DNA of 64,000 bases from Amphirosellinia nigrospora (Eukaryota > Ascomycota > Sordariomycetes > Xylariales > Xylariaceae). How positions within the stretch are numbered: the first letter of the stretch is position 1; every line of letters starts with the position of its first letter. The stretch lies in NCBI GenBank assembly GCA_004123355.1, contig SCHM01000008.1, forward strand, positions 1,111,501-1,175,500, written 5' to 3'. Both the position numbers and the translations under genes were made by a program. This document shows positions 1 through 9,278 of this stretch, in pieces. The notes beneath the pieces are model-generated. The model was not told where the DNA came from and made no database searches. It saw only the letters and a program-made list of their open reading frames with translations.

Positions 1-500
1 GATGCTGCTGGACCCAACTCGCATGGAACTTGGCCCAAAGAGCCATCTCGATACTGCATACATTGAGTACATACTCGAGCTGCAGTGTCCACGGGTCTTG
101 CAGATAAAGATAAGGTATCAATGATCGCGTCGACAGGTAAATCCACAGGTACAAAGTCCCCCCGAGCACTAGTGTGCCTCATGGAAGACAACGACACAAC
201 TTGGAAACGTGCAATGTCCATCATGATAGCTCGAACTTTCAATTTATGCTACCTATTGCATCGTTCTTTCCCCAGCAACAGTTGCCCAGAACCTCCGTCT
301 ATTGCACAGACACAGCAAAGTTCAAAGCTTACATACAATGTCAGCAAATGTGTTATGAATGACATACACAAGAACAGTTCTAATCAAATTAAATGATTGC
401 TACGAAACTCGGATGAGCTGAACTGTCCTGTCACTACCCACAGGAGATAAAGTATATTACTCTGTCCCGTTGCCAGCAGTGCTCTTCCTCGCGTTAGGAA

Positions 501-1876
501 TTACATAACAATACCGATTGCGTACCTACCCATATGGAAATTCCATAGGCAAAGCAGCCGGTCATAGAAGCTTGTAGACACGCAGCGGAGAGGCCGGCTA
601 TCGAGCGGTATTCCGGCTGGAAATCGCTTCATAGTTCATGCTCTTATGTTCTTCAAATCGCCCGAGCACGTTGATTTGGCAGAAATCGCCGTAGTCGCCG
701 GTAATTTCGACGATACGCATCCGGCGTGCATACAGAGGCTAAAATCAATGCGGACCAGTATATTTGCGGAGCATCGCTCTCTTTCTTTGGGTTGTTCAAG
801 TCAACCAACTTCAACCTCCAACACCACCTCCGAGATTCTCCTCAGCGAGCAACTTGGGCTGTCGAGCCATAACCACTAACTTGCGGGTGAATCGAGTAGA
901 TTCGGAGACAGTCATCATAGCTACCCGTGACTACGATTCCAGATCCGTCAAGGAGGGTCAAAGAGAGTAATATGGCAGTGACACCCGCCGTATGACCTTT
1001 AGTTGTAACCGTAAGATAAGGCATAGTTATAGTATCGCCATCATCGTTATGACCTTGGTCTCCATTATAGAAGCAGGTTGTACTAAAAGCTTCGAATCAT
1101 CACCCCCCGAGTATATCACTAGTCCATGCCGACTACCTGGCGCTGACCCATTCTTTATATCTTGATAATCGGTTGGGAGTGGCGAGAATGCCACCGTCCA
1201 AGCCTCAAGTGTATGCGTTATAATCGGCAGGATGAGGTCTGATGCGCACTCCACGAGTCATCCACCCTTAGAATGTGAACTTGGAAATCTGACGTAGTGA
1301 CGGCTAGCAGATGAGGCAGACTAGGGTGCCACGCACATGATAGAAGAGCACAGTCTCATCGTCTCCGAGCGGTTTGTGAGTAGCCAATTCCACTAATGGA
1401 GCCGAAGATGATCGGTTTGGTGCCAACCGGAAGAAAGAGAGGTTCCGGTACTTGATACTGTCGCCAAAACCTCATGCTTGTCTTGGCGATAATGGAAGTG
1501 CAAATCGAGTAATGCAGAAGGATAGGAAAGCGTTTGCACGCGCGATCTGGGAAATAGATTTGACGTGCGTCAGGGATATTCGCAAGAAATTCGCAGAATG
1601 AGAGGCTCACATATCGCCAGCGCTTTCAGCAAGCCGGAAAACCACAAGACTGCCGTTCCGGTTCTGGGGTTTCTTCACGGCCTGATAGCTCCCTTCATCG
1701 TCAGAAATGCCATCCCCATCGACAGCTGTCGAGTCTTCTTTTTGCAGATTATAGGTGCCAACAACCAAATAATCCGGGTGGGCCGGGCAGAACTCGATGC
1801 AACTCGGCGGCAGGTCTAGGACGAAAGATCGCGAAGAACCAATGACTTGACCTCTTGCCTCCATGTTTTGCCACAA
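501..1876 (-). CDS. DPH7: Diphthine methyltransferase-like WD40 protein (DPH7/RRT2 family), frame broken repeatedly
   Basis: Predicted to hydrolyse the methyl ester of methylated diphthine on elongation factor 2, a late step of diphthamide synthesis in the cytosol. The minus strand carries the family's WD40 landmarks in order: CIEFCPAHPDYLVVGTYNLQ near the N-terminus, SYPSALLDLHF, AWHPSLPHLLAVTTSDFQVH, HTLEAWTVAFSP, YSGGDDSKL, GHTAGVTAI, VTGSYDDCLRIY, RFEEHKSMNY and finally VSTSFYDRLLCLW. One intron fits at 1547-1610 (GT..AG). These blocks lie in different frames: I count about eight single-base losses (near 1435, 1350, 1255, 1090, 835, 750, 730 and 605), most explained by one missing base in a 2-4 base run. 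The start may be 1876 or the in-frame ATG at 1864; the last frame stops at 501. It is divergent from the gene at 2496. Either a recent pseudogene or a poorly polished consensus; the family call itself is secure. Confidence 0.8.
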
Positions 1877-2495
1877 ATATCAGGTGTCAGGTAGTGATAA
1901 AATGTACCCCAAAATGTCATTTTACGAGTCTCGTGGGAGGCAGGAAAAGCAAGCAGAGCGGATCCACCACCATTCGGGAAGCTCCCCGCTACCAGGACGC
2001 TAGCTTAGCACGTTTCTCGTTCCAGGGTGCCGGGATGCCAACCCCTGCCTGCCCTGCCTGCCCTGCCGTCCCATAGGGCGTGCATTCAACACCTGCACGG
2101 GAAGACCACTCCACCGCAGCAAAAGCACTGCAGACTACGTAATCCGGTGCTGCTTACCACAATTAATTTAGCAGTCAAGGATGTTGATTTGGTCCTTCCA
2201 AAAGAATAGGTATGGCCTTTTGAACGCCGCTGACTACTACCTACTATGTATGTGCCTAATTATCTGAAACCTTGCACTACCTTATATAATGAACCGTCGA
2301 CACCGAGGAATACATAGTACAAATAATGTATTGTATCCCATTGCCCCTAGATTACCTGCATGCAGTAATTTCAATCAGCATCGGCATTCTATCTTCCCAC
2401 CTTCAAACGCACTCCTACTCATCTCAACCACACCTTTGCTTACATGAAAGCATACACGAGTGTTTCATCCAACCAGAACGAATGAAGCCGCAGCC
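1877..2495. promoter_or_regulatory. Divergent promoter region between the DPH7-like and DUF1917 genes
   Basis: This 0.6-kb gap separates two genes transcribed away from each other, so it should hold both promoters. It contains a short CTGCC-rich tandem stretch (about 2040-2070) and AT-rich sequence with TATATAAT at about 2282. I see no convincing coding frame in it. Confidence 0.45.
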
Positions 2496-3679
2496 ATGAG
2501 CTCTGACGAATCAGAATTCTATGGTATTGCAAACCAACATGTTGCATTTTTCACAGCTCGTTTTGACACTTGAGTTTTAGGCGACAGTGACCTCGTGACA
2601 GAGATGGAAAGGAAAGTCGATAACTTGGACATCCAGAAGTGGTGGGAAACCCACGAAGCTCTTGAGACGCCTATAAAGAGCCAGGCGCGAGGTGGATCGG
2701 TGACTCCGTACGAGTCACAACTCCAGTTAGTATTTCCAACTCATTTAATTCCTAGTCAGCAAAAATATGCTCACGCATGCTCCTGAACACTCCGATCGTG
2801 AGTCAGACCTTGCTATAAACGGTGGTTTCTGACTCTTAATCTTTCACAGTAACCCCTATGCCGGTGACACGTATGCGTGCAGCTCAACGAGACTGTTAAT
2901 GCATTCCTCAAGCGACTGCCGCCGGCCACGACTGAGGAGACACCGGGCCATCCCTGGGTTTGGATCTGCAACCCATACATCAAGCGGAAGTCCCGGAATG
3001 ACGCCGAGAACCAACACGTTCGCGGCGGCGAAAATGAGGTACCCGAGGATGAAGGCGCAGACCTGGCTACATTGATGCAAGCTGGAGAAGAGCGGCTAGG
3101 TTTCGCGTCCTCATTCATTCAACAGTTTCGAAAGCCGGGGATGGCACAGGCTCTCATCAGTGCGTAATTCTTGTCTCGTTTTGGCTACTTTTAAGAACGA
3201 TCATCTTTCTTTTGGACGTGACGGTGTCCAGAAGCTTGCTGAAACTCTCATAATTCATGTTCTGAAGGGCAATAACTGACTCCGAGTACTGTAGTACAAG
3301 AATCGAGGAAAGCGGGTAATGATGCTGCCAAGGATATCCTCGATCTGGCGAAGGGTCTTCGCGTAACGTGCGGCAAGGCATGACATCCAAGTACCGAATC
3401 ACATATATTGGGCATTGCTGACTGAAGTAGTGGATGCTCTTCTGTGCCGCCTTCGAAGTCAATGAGGTCTGGGAAATCATCGCCAAGGCCACTGCAGAGA
3501 ACGAACTAGGAATTGCTGCCAAAGTTGCAACCAAATCCAATGTCGACCAAAGAACAGAACGCCTTATTTGCGTGTACACGGCAGACTTTTCAGATACGAA
3601 AGAAGTAACCCGAGTAGCGAAGAGGCTAAAGCAACTCGGGCTTATCAAGAATAACCCACTCTACTATAAACCCGGTTAG
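2496..3679 (+). CDS. DUF1917 / BLES03-like (UPF0696) protein, five exons
   Basis: Member of the DUF1917 family (human C11orf68/BLES03 relatives), whose molecular function is not established. Exons fit at 2496-2523, 2581-2729, 2883-3159, 3295-3377 and 3431-3679; phases join cleanly with no frameshift. The protein begins MSSDESEFYGDSDLVTE; family landmarks are HPWVWICNPYIK (exon 3), DILDLAKGLRVTCGKWMLF across the exon 4/5 junction and LGIAAKVATK plus LICVYTADFSD in the last exon. The fourth intron (3378-3430) has a GC donor (AAG|GCATG) and an AG acceptor, the only GC..AG intron I needed in the window. The third intron (3160-3294) is homologous to introns in other genes and is listed separately as an introner. 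Exon 4 cannot be seen as an open frame on its own; it was placed by intron boundaries and family similarity. Confidence 0.82.
3160..3294 (+). mobile_element. Introner-like element A (intron 3 of the DUF1917 gene, 135 nt)
   Basis: A phase-1 intron (ATCA|GTGCGTAATT ... GTACTGTAG|TACAAG). Its ends and interior match introns in an unrelated transporter gene 60 kb away: GTNNGTAATTCT at the 5' end, GTTTTGGCTACTTTT near position 20, GTGTCCAGAAGCTTGCTGAAAC in the middle (split here as GTGTCCAGAAGC and TTGCTGAAAC) and GCAATAACTGACTCCGAGT just before the acceptor. The last 19-nt block is identical to intron C (63200-63292). Introns of unrelated genes are not expected to share sequence beyond splice signals, so a mobile or copied origin is inferred. 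Confidence 0.85.
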
Positions 3680-4147
3680 TTCATCGCCCGGTTCGCACTT
3701 ATATTCTCGACCTAATTTTCAAAAAAATAGACGTATATACATACTTAGGCATCGCATCTGGTAACCCATGGGAAATCCGTGCTTCAATTTACGATACGCG
3801 ATCTCTTCTAGGCAAATGAGATGCGAAATCTATAATCCTATTTTAGATTGAGCAAGGCCATAGTAACATAAAAGTGTTGCAGGATTCTTATAGATTGCCT
3901 AGATACCCATTGTTTATGAACTTGTTGCCCGACAAAGAACACCCTCGTCCCTGGTATCTCCAAAGCACGCTGAAATGTTGTGAACGCCCCCCAATGCATG
4001 GCCCTGACTATGTTATGATTATGGACGCTCATTAGCCTCCAAAACGCCTAGATAGTTTTCGCTTTCCCTTCATCTAGTCACGCGGCAGTCAATAGTCTCG
4101 TACGATCCGCTAAAAATAGGCGGCAGATACCCGCCTACATAGTAGTC
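3680..4147. other. Intergenic, convergent 3' flanks
   Basis: Gap between the ends of the DUF1917 gene and the NAA30 gene. I see only shadow reading frames and moderately AT-rich sequence; presumably the two 3' UTRs. Confidence 0.4.
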
Positions 4148-4812
4148 CTAGTAGTACTCATTGCGCACCGGCAGCCTTTCCATCCTAGAACAAGACCTCT
4201 TGCCGGTCGGGTCTGCCGGTTTCAATAACAATACGAGTCGGTACGCACTATTACCATTTAGGTAATACCTGTGGAGCTTCTTTGATCTGAGGAAGCCCAG
4301 TCGTTCATAAAGCCTCATGGCGGGTATTTGTCTCCTCGGTCTCAAGTACTATCTCATCGGCATGGCGCTGTGCCATGGCCTCGATGGCTTTCTGCACCAG
4401 GGCCGTCGCTATTCCATTTCCACGAAAGGCCGAAGACACGGCTAACATGGCTATGTAGCCTCGTGTGTGGGCGGAGAATGCGAGGCGTGGTGTTCCAGCT
4501 TACAGATAATCACACCGAGGAGCGAGTTGTCGACGGGATTCAGGGCCTATGCAAAGGAGAAGGAGATGGTAAGCTCATTGGCTTCGCGGGTAGAATTCAG
4601 GCGTCATCTCTGACACGTAAGACTCACCATATAGCACAAGTGCGCCCACTGATATAAAAATATCGATAGACATAGATGCTATAGGGCTCGCTGAGGTCTT
4701 TGGATATCAAGGCTCGGATGGCTGGGAGGTATTTCTCTTCGAGGGCGTGTTCGTACTGGAGATACTGTAGCTCGCCAAGGGATTCGGCCGCGTTGGTCAC
4801 CTCCACAGCCAT
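4148..4812 (-). CDS. NAA30: N-alpha-acetyltransferase 30, NatC catalytic subunit (MAK3/NAA30)
   Basis: GNAT-family enzyme that transfers acetyl from acetyl-CoA to N-terminal Met followed by a hydrophobic residue, as the NatC catalytic subunit. The start [20 protein letters not shown] is followed by [14 protein letters not shown], then QWAHLCYM, an intron at 4547-4627 (GTGAGT..ATAG) and [18 protein letters not shown]. The acetyl-CoA loop appears as [10 protein letters not shown], and the C-terminus carries [20 protein letters not shown] and [13 protein letters not shown], classic NAA30 signatures. Three one-base deletions break the frame: in a T run near 4653, a C run near 4470 and a C run near 4328. 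Each is mended by one extra base, so the gene is probably functional and the lesion technical. Divergent from the acyltransferase at 5578. Confidence 0.85.
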
Positions 4813-5577
4813 AGTATCATATACAGCGGAGGTGTCGGAGATGCAAAGGTTGTCGAGTTAGCTGGTCGTTGCACAGGCATGTATCGCCAAGATGCACCAA
4901 GTCGGCTCTACAGTCCTCGGCGAGGAGAGTCGGGAATATCTCGAATACACGCCACAATCGCGAAAGGGCACGGTCGCGACAGCGACACTAGATGGGTGGA
5001 AGGGAAAGAGAGGGGAAAGAGCGCGGTAAGCCAGAAGCATCGGGCGTAATACCTAGTACCGTACAGCACAGAGGAGGCAGTAACACGCCATGCAGATGAA
5101 TGCTTAATGCGACTAGAGGGAGATCAGTAATATGTATCCATCCTCCTCCACCCACTTTCACATGCGAGCGAGGCCGGACCGTGTTACCAGGTACCTACAT
5201 TACCTAAGGTAGGCAGTCTCTCTACCTACACTACAGTAGGTAATTGGCTACCCAGATACCTAATCGGTCAGCGCAGGTAGCGGGCAGGAAAAGCTGCCAG
5301 TGCATTCCCACGCTATACCAGGAGGGGATAGATCAGAAGAACCCAGCTGACGTCAATATGGGAAAGTTTCAGTTTGCTATCGCATACCTACCTCCTGGAA
5401 CCAAGTGAAGGGGCTCGGCCCTGTCAATCAGGTACGACAGACAATGAATGCACGACTGGTGCGCCGCCAGAAACCCTCGACTACCAGGCAAGGAAATCTT
5501 CCCGTTCCCGTTCCCTCTCCATTCCCCCTCCCGTTCCCCTTCCTCTTGCTCGTCCTGTCATGTAGAGTCGATTCGAA
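4813..5577. promoter_or_regulatory. Divergent promoter region with TACCTA/TAGGTA cluster
   Basis: Separates NAA30 (-) and the acyltransferase gene (+). Between about 5190 and 5280 there are repeated TACCTA/TAGGTA hexamers in both orientations (for example CTACATTACCTAAGGTAGG and TACACTACAGTAGGTAATTG). Just upstream of the ATG at 5578 lies a pyrimidine-rich stretch (CCCGTTCCC repeats, 5500-5550), a common fungal promoter/5' UTR feature. No coding frame supported. Confidence 0.45.
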
Positions 5578-7514
5578 ATGGCCTCTGAACTTCGTCGCCG
5601 CGCAGTCGACCCCAACTCAGCCGGAACCATCCCGCAAGCACCGCGCGCTCAGAGCCCCATAAAACCCGGCGACAAGGTCAAGATCATCCATCAGCGCGAC
5701 AAATCACCCACGCGGAAGAGGAGGAGTACCTTCATATTCTTACTGGGAAGTCTGTTTGGCCTGATTGCTGCCGGTTTCCTTGCCAAGAGCAATGATCTCA
5801 TCGAATTCCCTGAGCTCGGCGAGCTAAGCATGGACAGTCTCCTCGATGTCCTCCCCTCCAGCCTCGTAGCAGACTTGAAAGACTTGGTAGTATGTGTTAA
5901 AGCCTCCGATTCCGCCCGAGGCCTATACTGACGCGCTGGTGGCTGAATCAAGGTGAATAGCGAGTTTATAGAGAGTTCCGATGCCTTCTCTGTAGGTGTC
6001 AAAGCGCGAGCCGAGGGTCTAGAGGTTCATCACCCCATCATCATGGTACCCGGCGTTATCTCGACCGGCTTGGAGTCCTGGGGTACCGGTAACGCCTCTC
6101 GGCCATATTTTCGTAAGCGGTTATGGGGTAGTTGGACTATGATGAGGGCTCTGCTCTCTGATAAAGAAGTATGGAAACAGCACATCATGTTAGATAAGAA
6201 GACGGGTCTGGATCCTCCCGGTTTAAAACTACGAGCCGCTCAAGGCTTCGACGCTACAGACTTCTTTATCACGGGTTACTGGATCTGGAGTAAAATATTC
6301 GAGAACTTGGCGTCTTTAGGTTACGACCCGACTAACGCCTTCACCGCTGCTTATGATTGGCGCTTGTCATACGAAAACCTCGAAGTCCGAGACCAATACT
6401 TTACAAGGTTAAAGAACCATATTGAGATGGCGCACGAGATATCAGGCAAGAAGGTCGTCCTCGCATCACACAGCATGGGCTCTCAGGTGGCCTTCTATTT
6501 CTTCCACTGGGTCGCCTCGGAGGCGGGAAAGGCGGCGATGACTGGGTAGACAGACACGTCGAGGCATGGATCAATATCAGCGGCTGTATGCTTGGCGCCG
6601 TAAAAGACGTCACGGCAGTCCTGTCGGGCGAGATGCGAGACACGGCTCAGCTAAACTCGTTCGCCGTGTATGGCCTCGAGAGATTTCTCAATAAAGAGGA
6701 GCGGGCAGAGATCTTCCGGGCCATGCCAGGTGTCTCGTCTATGCTGCCGATGGGAGGTGAAGCGGTCTGGGGCAATCTGACGTGGGCGCCAGACGATAAA
6801 CCTGGTCAGGCTCATTCGTTCGGTTCGTTTCTCAACTTTCGAGCCGGCGGGAATTGGACGGCTCCCCAGCAGAACTTTACTATCGCCAAGGCCATGGACT
6901 ATCTGCTGGACACCAGCGACGACTGGTACCGAGACCAAATCCGTCGCAGTTACTCTCATGGGATAGCCCGTACGAGGGCCGAGGTAAATGCCAACGAGCT
7001 GCAGCCGCGTAAGTGGGTCAACCCGCTAGAAACCAGGCTTCCTTTAGCACCCAACTTGAAAGTTTTCTGCTTTTATGGTATAGGAAAGCCTACTGAACGA
7101 GGGTATTACTACCGGCCACCCGACTTTCCCCATCTCACGAAGCTCAATATCACCATTGATACAGGCTTGATCGTTGATGAAATCGACCACGGAGTCGTTA
7201 TGGGCGAGGGCGATGGTACTGTCAACCTATTAAGCACAGGTTACATGTGCTCCAAGGGGTGGCGCATGAACCGGTACAACCCGGCTGGAGCCAAGATCAC
7301 GGTTATCGAGATGCCGCACCAGCCGGAGCGGTTCAACCCCCGTGGCGGGCCCAATACGGCAGATCACGTCGATATCCTCGGCCGGCAGACCCTCAATGAG
7401 CTGGTGTTGAGAGTAGCGGCCGGGAAAGGAGACGACATCGAAGACTCGATCATCAGCAACATTCGAGAGTATGCGGATAATGTAAAGATATACGAAGAGG
7501 AAGATTCGCATTAA
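5578..7514 (+). CDS. LRO1: Phospholipid:diacylglycerol acyltransferase (LCAT family, LRO1-like)
   Basis: Makes triacylglycerol by moving an acyl chain from a phospholipid to diacylglycerol; a type II ER membrane protein with a lumenal catalytic domain. The basic N-tail (SPTRKRRS) precedes one membrane segment, FIFLLGSLFGLIAAGFLA, about residues 48-65. Intron 5890-5952 is phase 0. The lumenal part shows MVPGVISTGLESWG, the nucleophile elbow ASHSMGSQ (catalytic Ser), the acid-containing GEGDGTVNLLSTGY and the His-containing ADHVDILGR. One frameshift at about 6523: the frame HWVASEAGKAAM stops at 6547, while GGDDWVDRHVEAWINISGCM continues in another frame; one extra G in the GGAGGCGGG run restores it. 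Length after repair (about 624 aa) is normal for fungal PDATs. Confidence 0.88.
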
Positions 7515-8109
7515 TCAGGTCTCTCCGAGCTCTGAGCGGCGCATAGCAGCCCAACTACGGAATAGAATCACACAGTCTGGGGCGTTGCGGCTTTTTGAAT
7601 ATCTGTCCGGGGTAACTGGTAACAGAGGCAATACGGTGTATATAGAAGTAGAACCATAGACCTACACAAACTATGCCATGGCAGCGTCAATGTGCGTTGT
7701 TCACTGGTTCCTACTGGGCAAATTTCAGCGAGCACAGAGGTGCGCATCTAAACATTGGCAATAGATAACGTAGCACGTGAGCATTCGATGCCCAATATAT
7801 GCACTCACGCGGGTAATATCATGATGAAGAGAAGTTTCTATCGTCTATCTGTATCTATAACTCTTATCTTTCACAAGCTGCGGTTGGTGGTGACGAGACG
7901 ACATGACCGGTCAGGGGTACAGGGGCAGCTAAGTACCCAAGGTACTAAGGTATATAAATACATCACGCACGGGCCAAGTCGGCGGCACAGGGAACTTCAA
8001 AGCACTCGCACATATAATCATCAATTGAGCTCAAGACAAGAACCACGCCACGCCACGCCTTGCCTTCGCCATCGTCGTCACACGGACCGCAGGCCGAGAT
8101 ACCGTCACA
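7515..8109. promoter_or_regulatory. Intergenic region with a TATA-like box upstream of TAN1
   Basis: Holds the 3' flank of the acyltransferase gene and the 5' flank of TAN1. A TATATAAATA sequence at about 7951-7960, next to GTACCCAAGGTACTAAGG, sits roughly 150 bp before the TAN1 ATG and is a plausible core promoter. No gene seen. Confidence 0.35.
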
Positions 8110-9278
8110 ATGGAGACCAGCGGAAAGAGAAAGCATGACGCCTCGGGAGCCCAAGGCTCCACCCTGAAGAGAAGCAAGGTATGGATTTGCCAATAATCTT
8201 GTCGCAAACCACGTCCAATGCGTGCAGTTGACATGAGCCATTCATAGGGAGGCAATCAGGGGAAATGGATGACGCCTAGTCACAAGGCGAAGCTCGCAGC
8301 TGTCAAGGGCCGAACTCTCGAAATCGTGACATGTCAAAGACAGAAGGAGATGAGAGCTGCCGACGAGATACTCTCCATTTGTGACCATGTAAGGCCCCTT
8401 ACTCACACACTCGGATGGTAAATGCATGAGCTCAAGCGAGGAACCAAAATCAGTTCGGGCAGAAATTGTTCGGCCTTGACGCCGATGCCACCGATGATGA
8501 CCAGGAGCCCGAAGACATCGAGGCCGCCATCGAGAAGGAGCTCGCAGCCATAAAAAAGCCCGCAAACAAGGCCAAGGATGGCCCGTTTGACCTTCTAAGA
8601 ATGAATGTCGACTGTGTGCTCTTCGTGCGTACGCGTGCCCCCGTTGACCCTCTGGTGCTGGTCCGCGCCATCTGCAAAGATGCCACGGCCAAGGATAGAA
8701 CCATGTGGCGGTCGCGGTTCATCAATAAACTCACACCCATTACGCTTACCGGCAAGGCTACCGAGAAGGGGCTAGAGGATATCTCTGGAAAGGTCTTGGC
8801 TGAACACTTTCAGTTGGCTGAGGGTGAGACGGAAACACTTGACAGTGAAGACAGTGCCTGCTCGGTCAGTACAAATCCGACCCTACCACCATCTCTACAT
8901 GCCATGATATTCTTCCTTAAGTTGTCAGCTGTCTGGCTTGTCAAACTTAGACTGACAACGAACCGAGCAGTACGCCATCCGCCCGACCCTTCGAGCGCAT
9001 ACAACACTCAAGCGCAGTGAAGTCATTGACAAGGTCGCCAAGATGATCTCGAAGCGACACAAGGTCAACCTCAAAAGTCCAGACAAGGTCATCATAATAG
9101 AGATTTTCCAAGTGCGTCTTCATAAGAGAGCTCTATCCGCATATGATTCACCACTAACTCTTGTTCTCAGACATTCCTCGGCATGAGCGTCGTTGGCGAA
9201 GATTGGGAAGCTATGAAGCGATATAATATTCATGAGCTATACTCGGCAGCATCGAAGTCGGCAGCCGATTCCGAGTAG
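8110..9278 (+). CDS. TAN1: THUMP-domain tRNA acetylation adaptor TAN1
   Basis: TAN1/THUMPD1 binds tRNA and is needed with the NAT10/Kre33 acetyltransferase for N4-acetylcytidine at position 12 of tRNA-Ser and tRNA-Leu. Five exons fit without any frameshift: 8110-8178, 8248-8388, 8454-8864, 8971-9111 and 9171-9278, giving about 289 aa. Landmarks: basic N-terminus METSGKRKHDASG, the segment GRTLEIVTCQRQKEMRAADE, an acidic stretch DATDDDQEPEDIE, VDCVLFVRTRAPVDP, and the THUMP C-terminal half with KHRVNLK-like KRHKVNLKSPDKVIIIEIFQ and FLGMSVVGEDWE. Choice of start: first ATG in a context CACAATGG directly ahead of the conserved basic segment. Length agrees with yeast Tan1 (289 aa). Confidence 0.9.

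Noticed and set aside
3160-3294. Possibility that the A/B/C intron similarity is only shared splice signals
   Set aside because: Identity extends over 16-19 nt blocks outside the donor, branch site and acceptor and keeps the same order in three introns.
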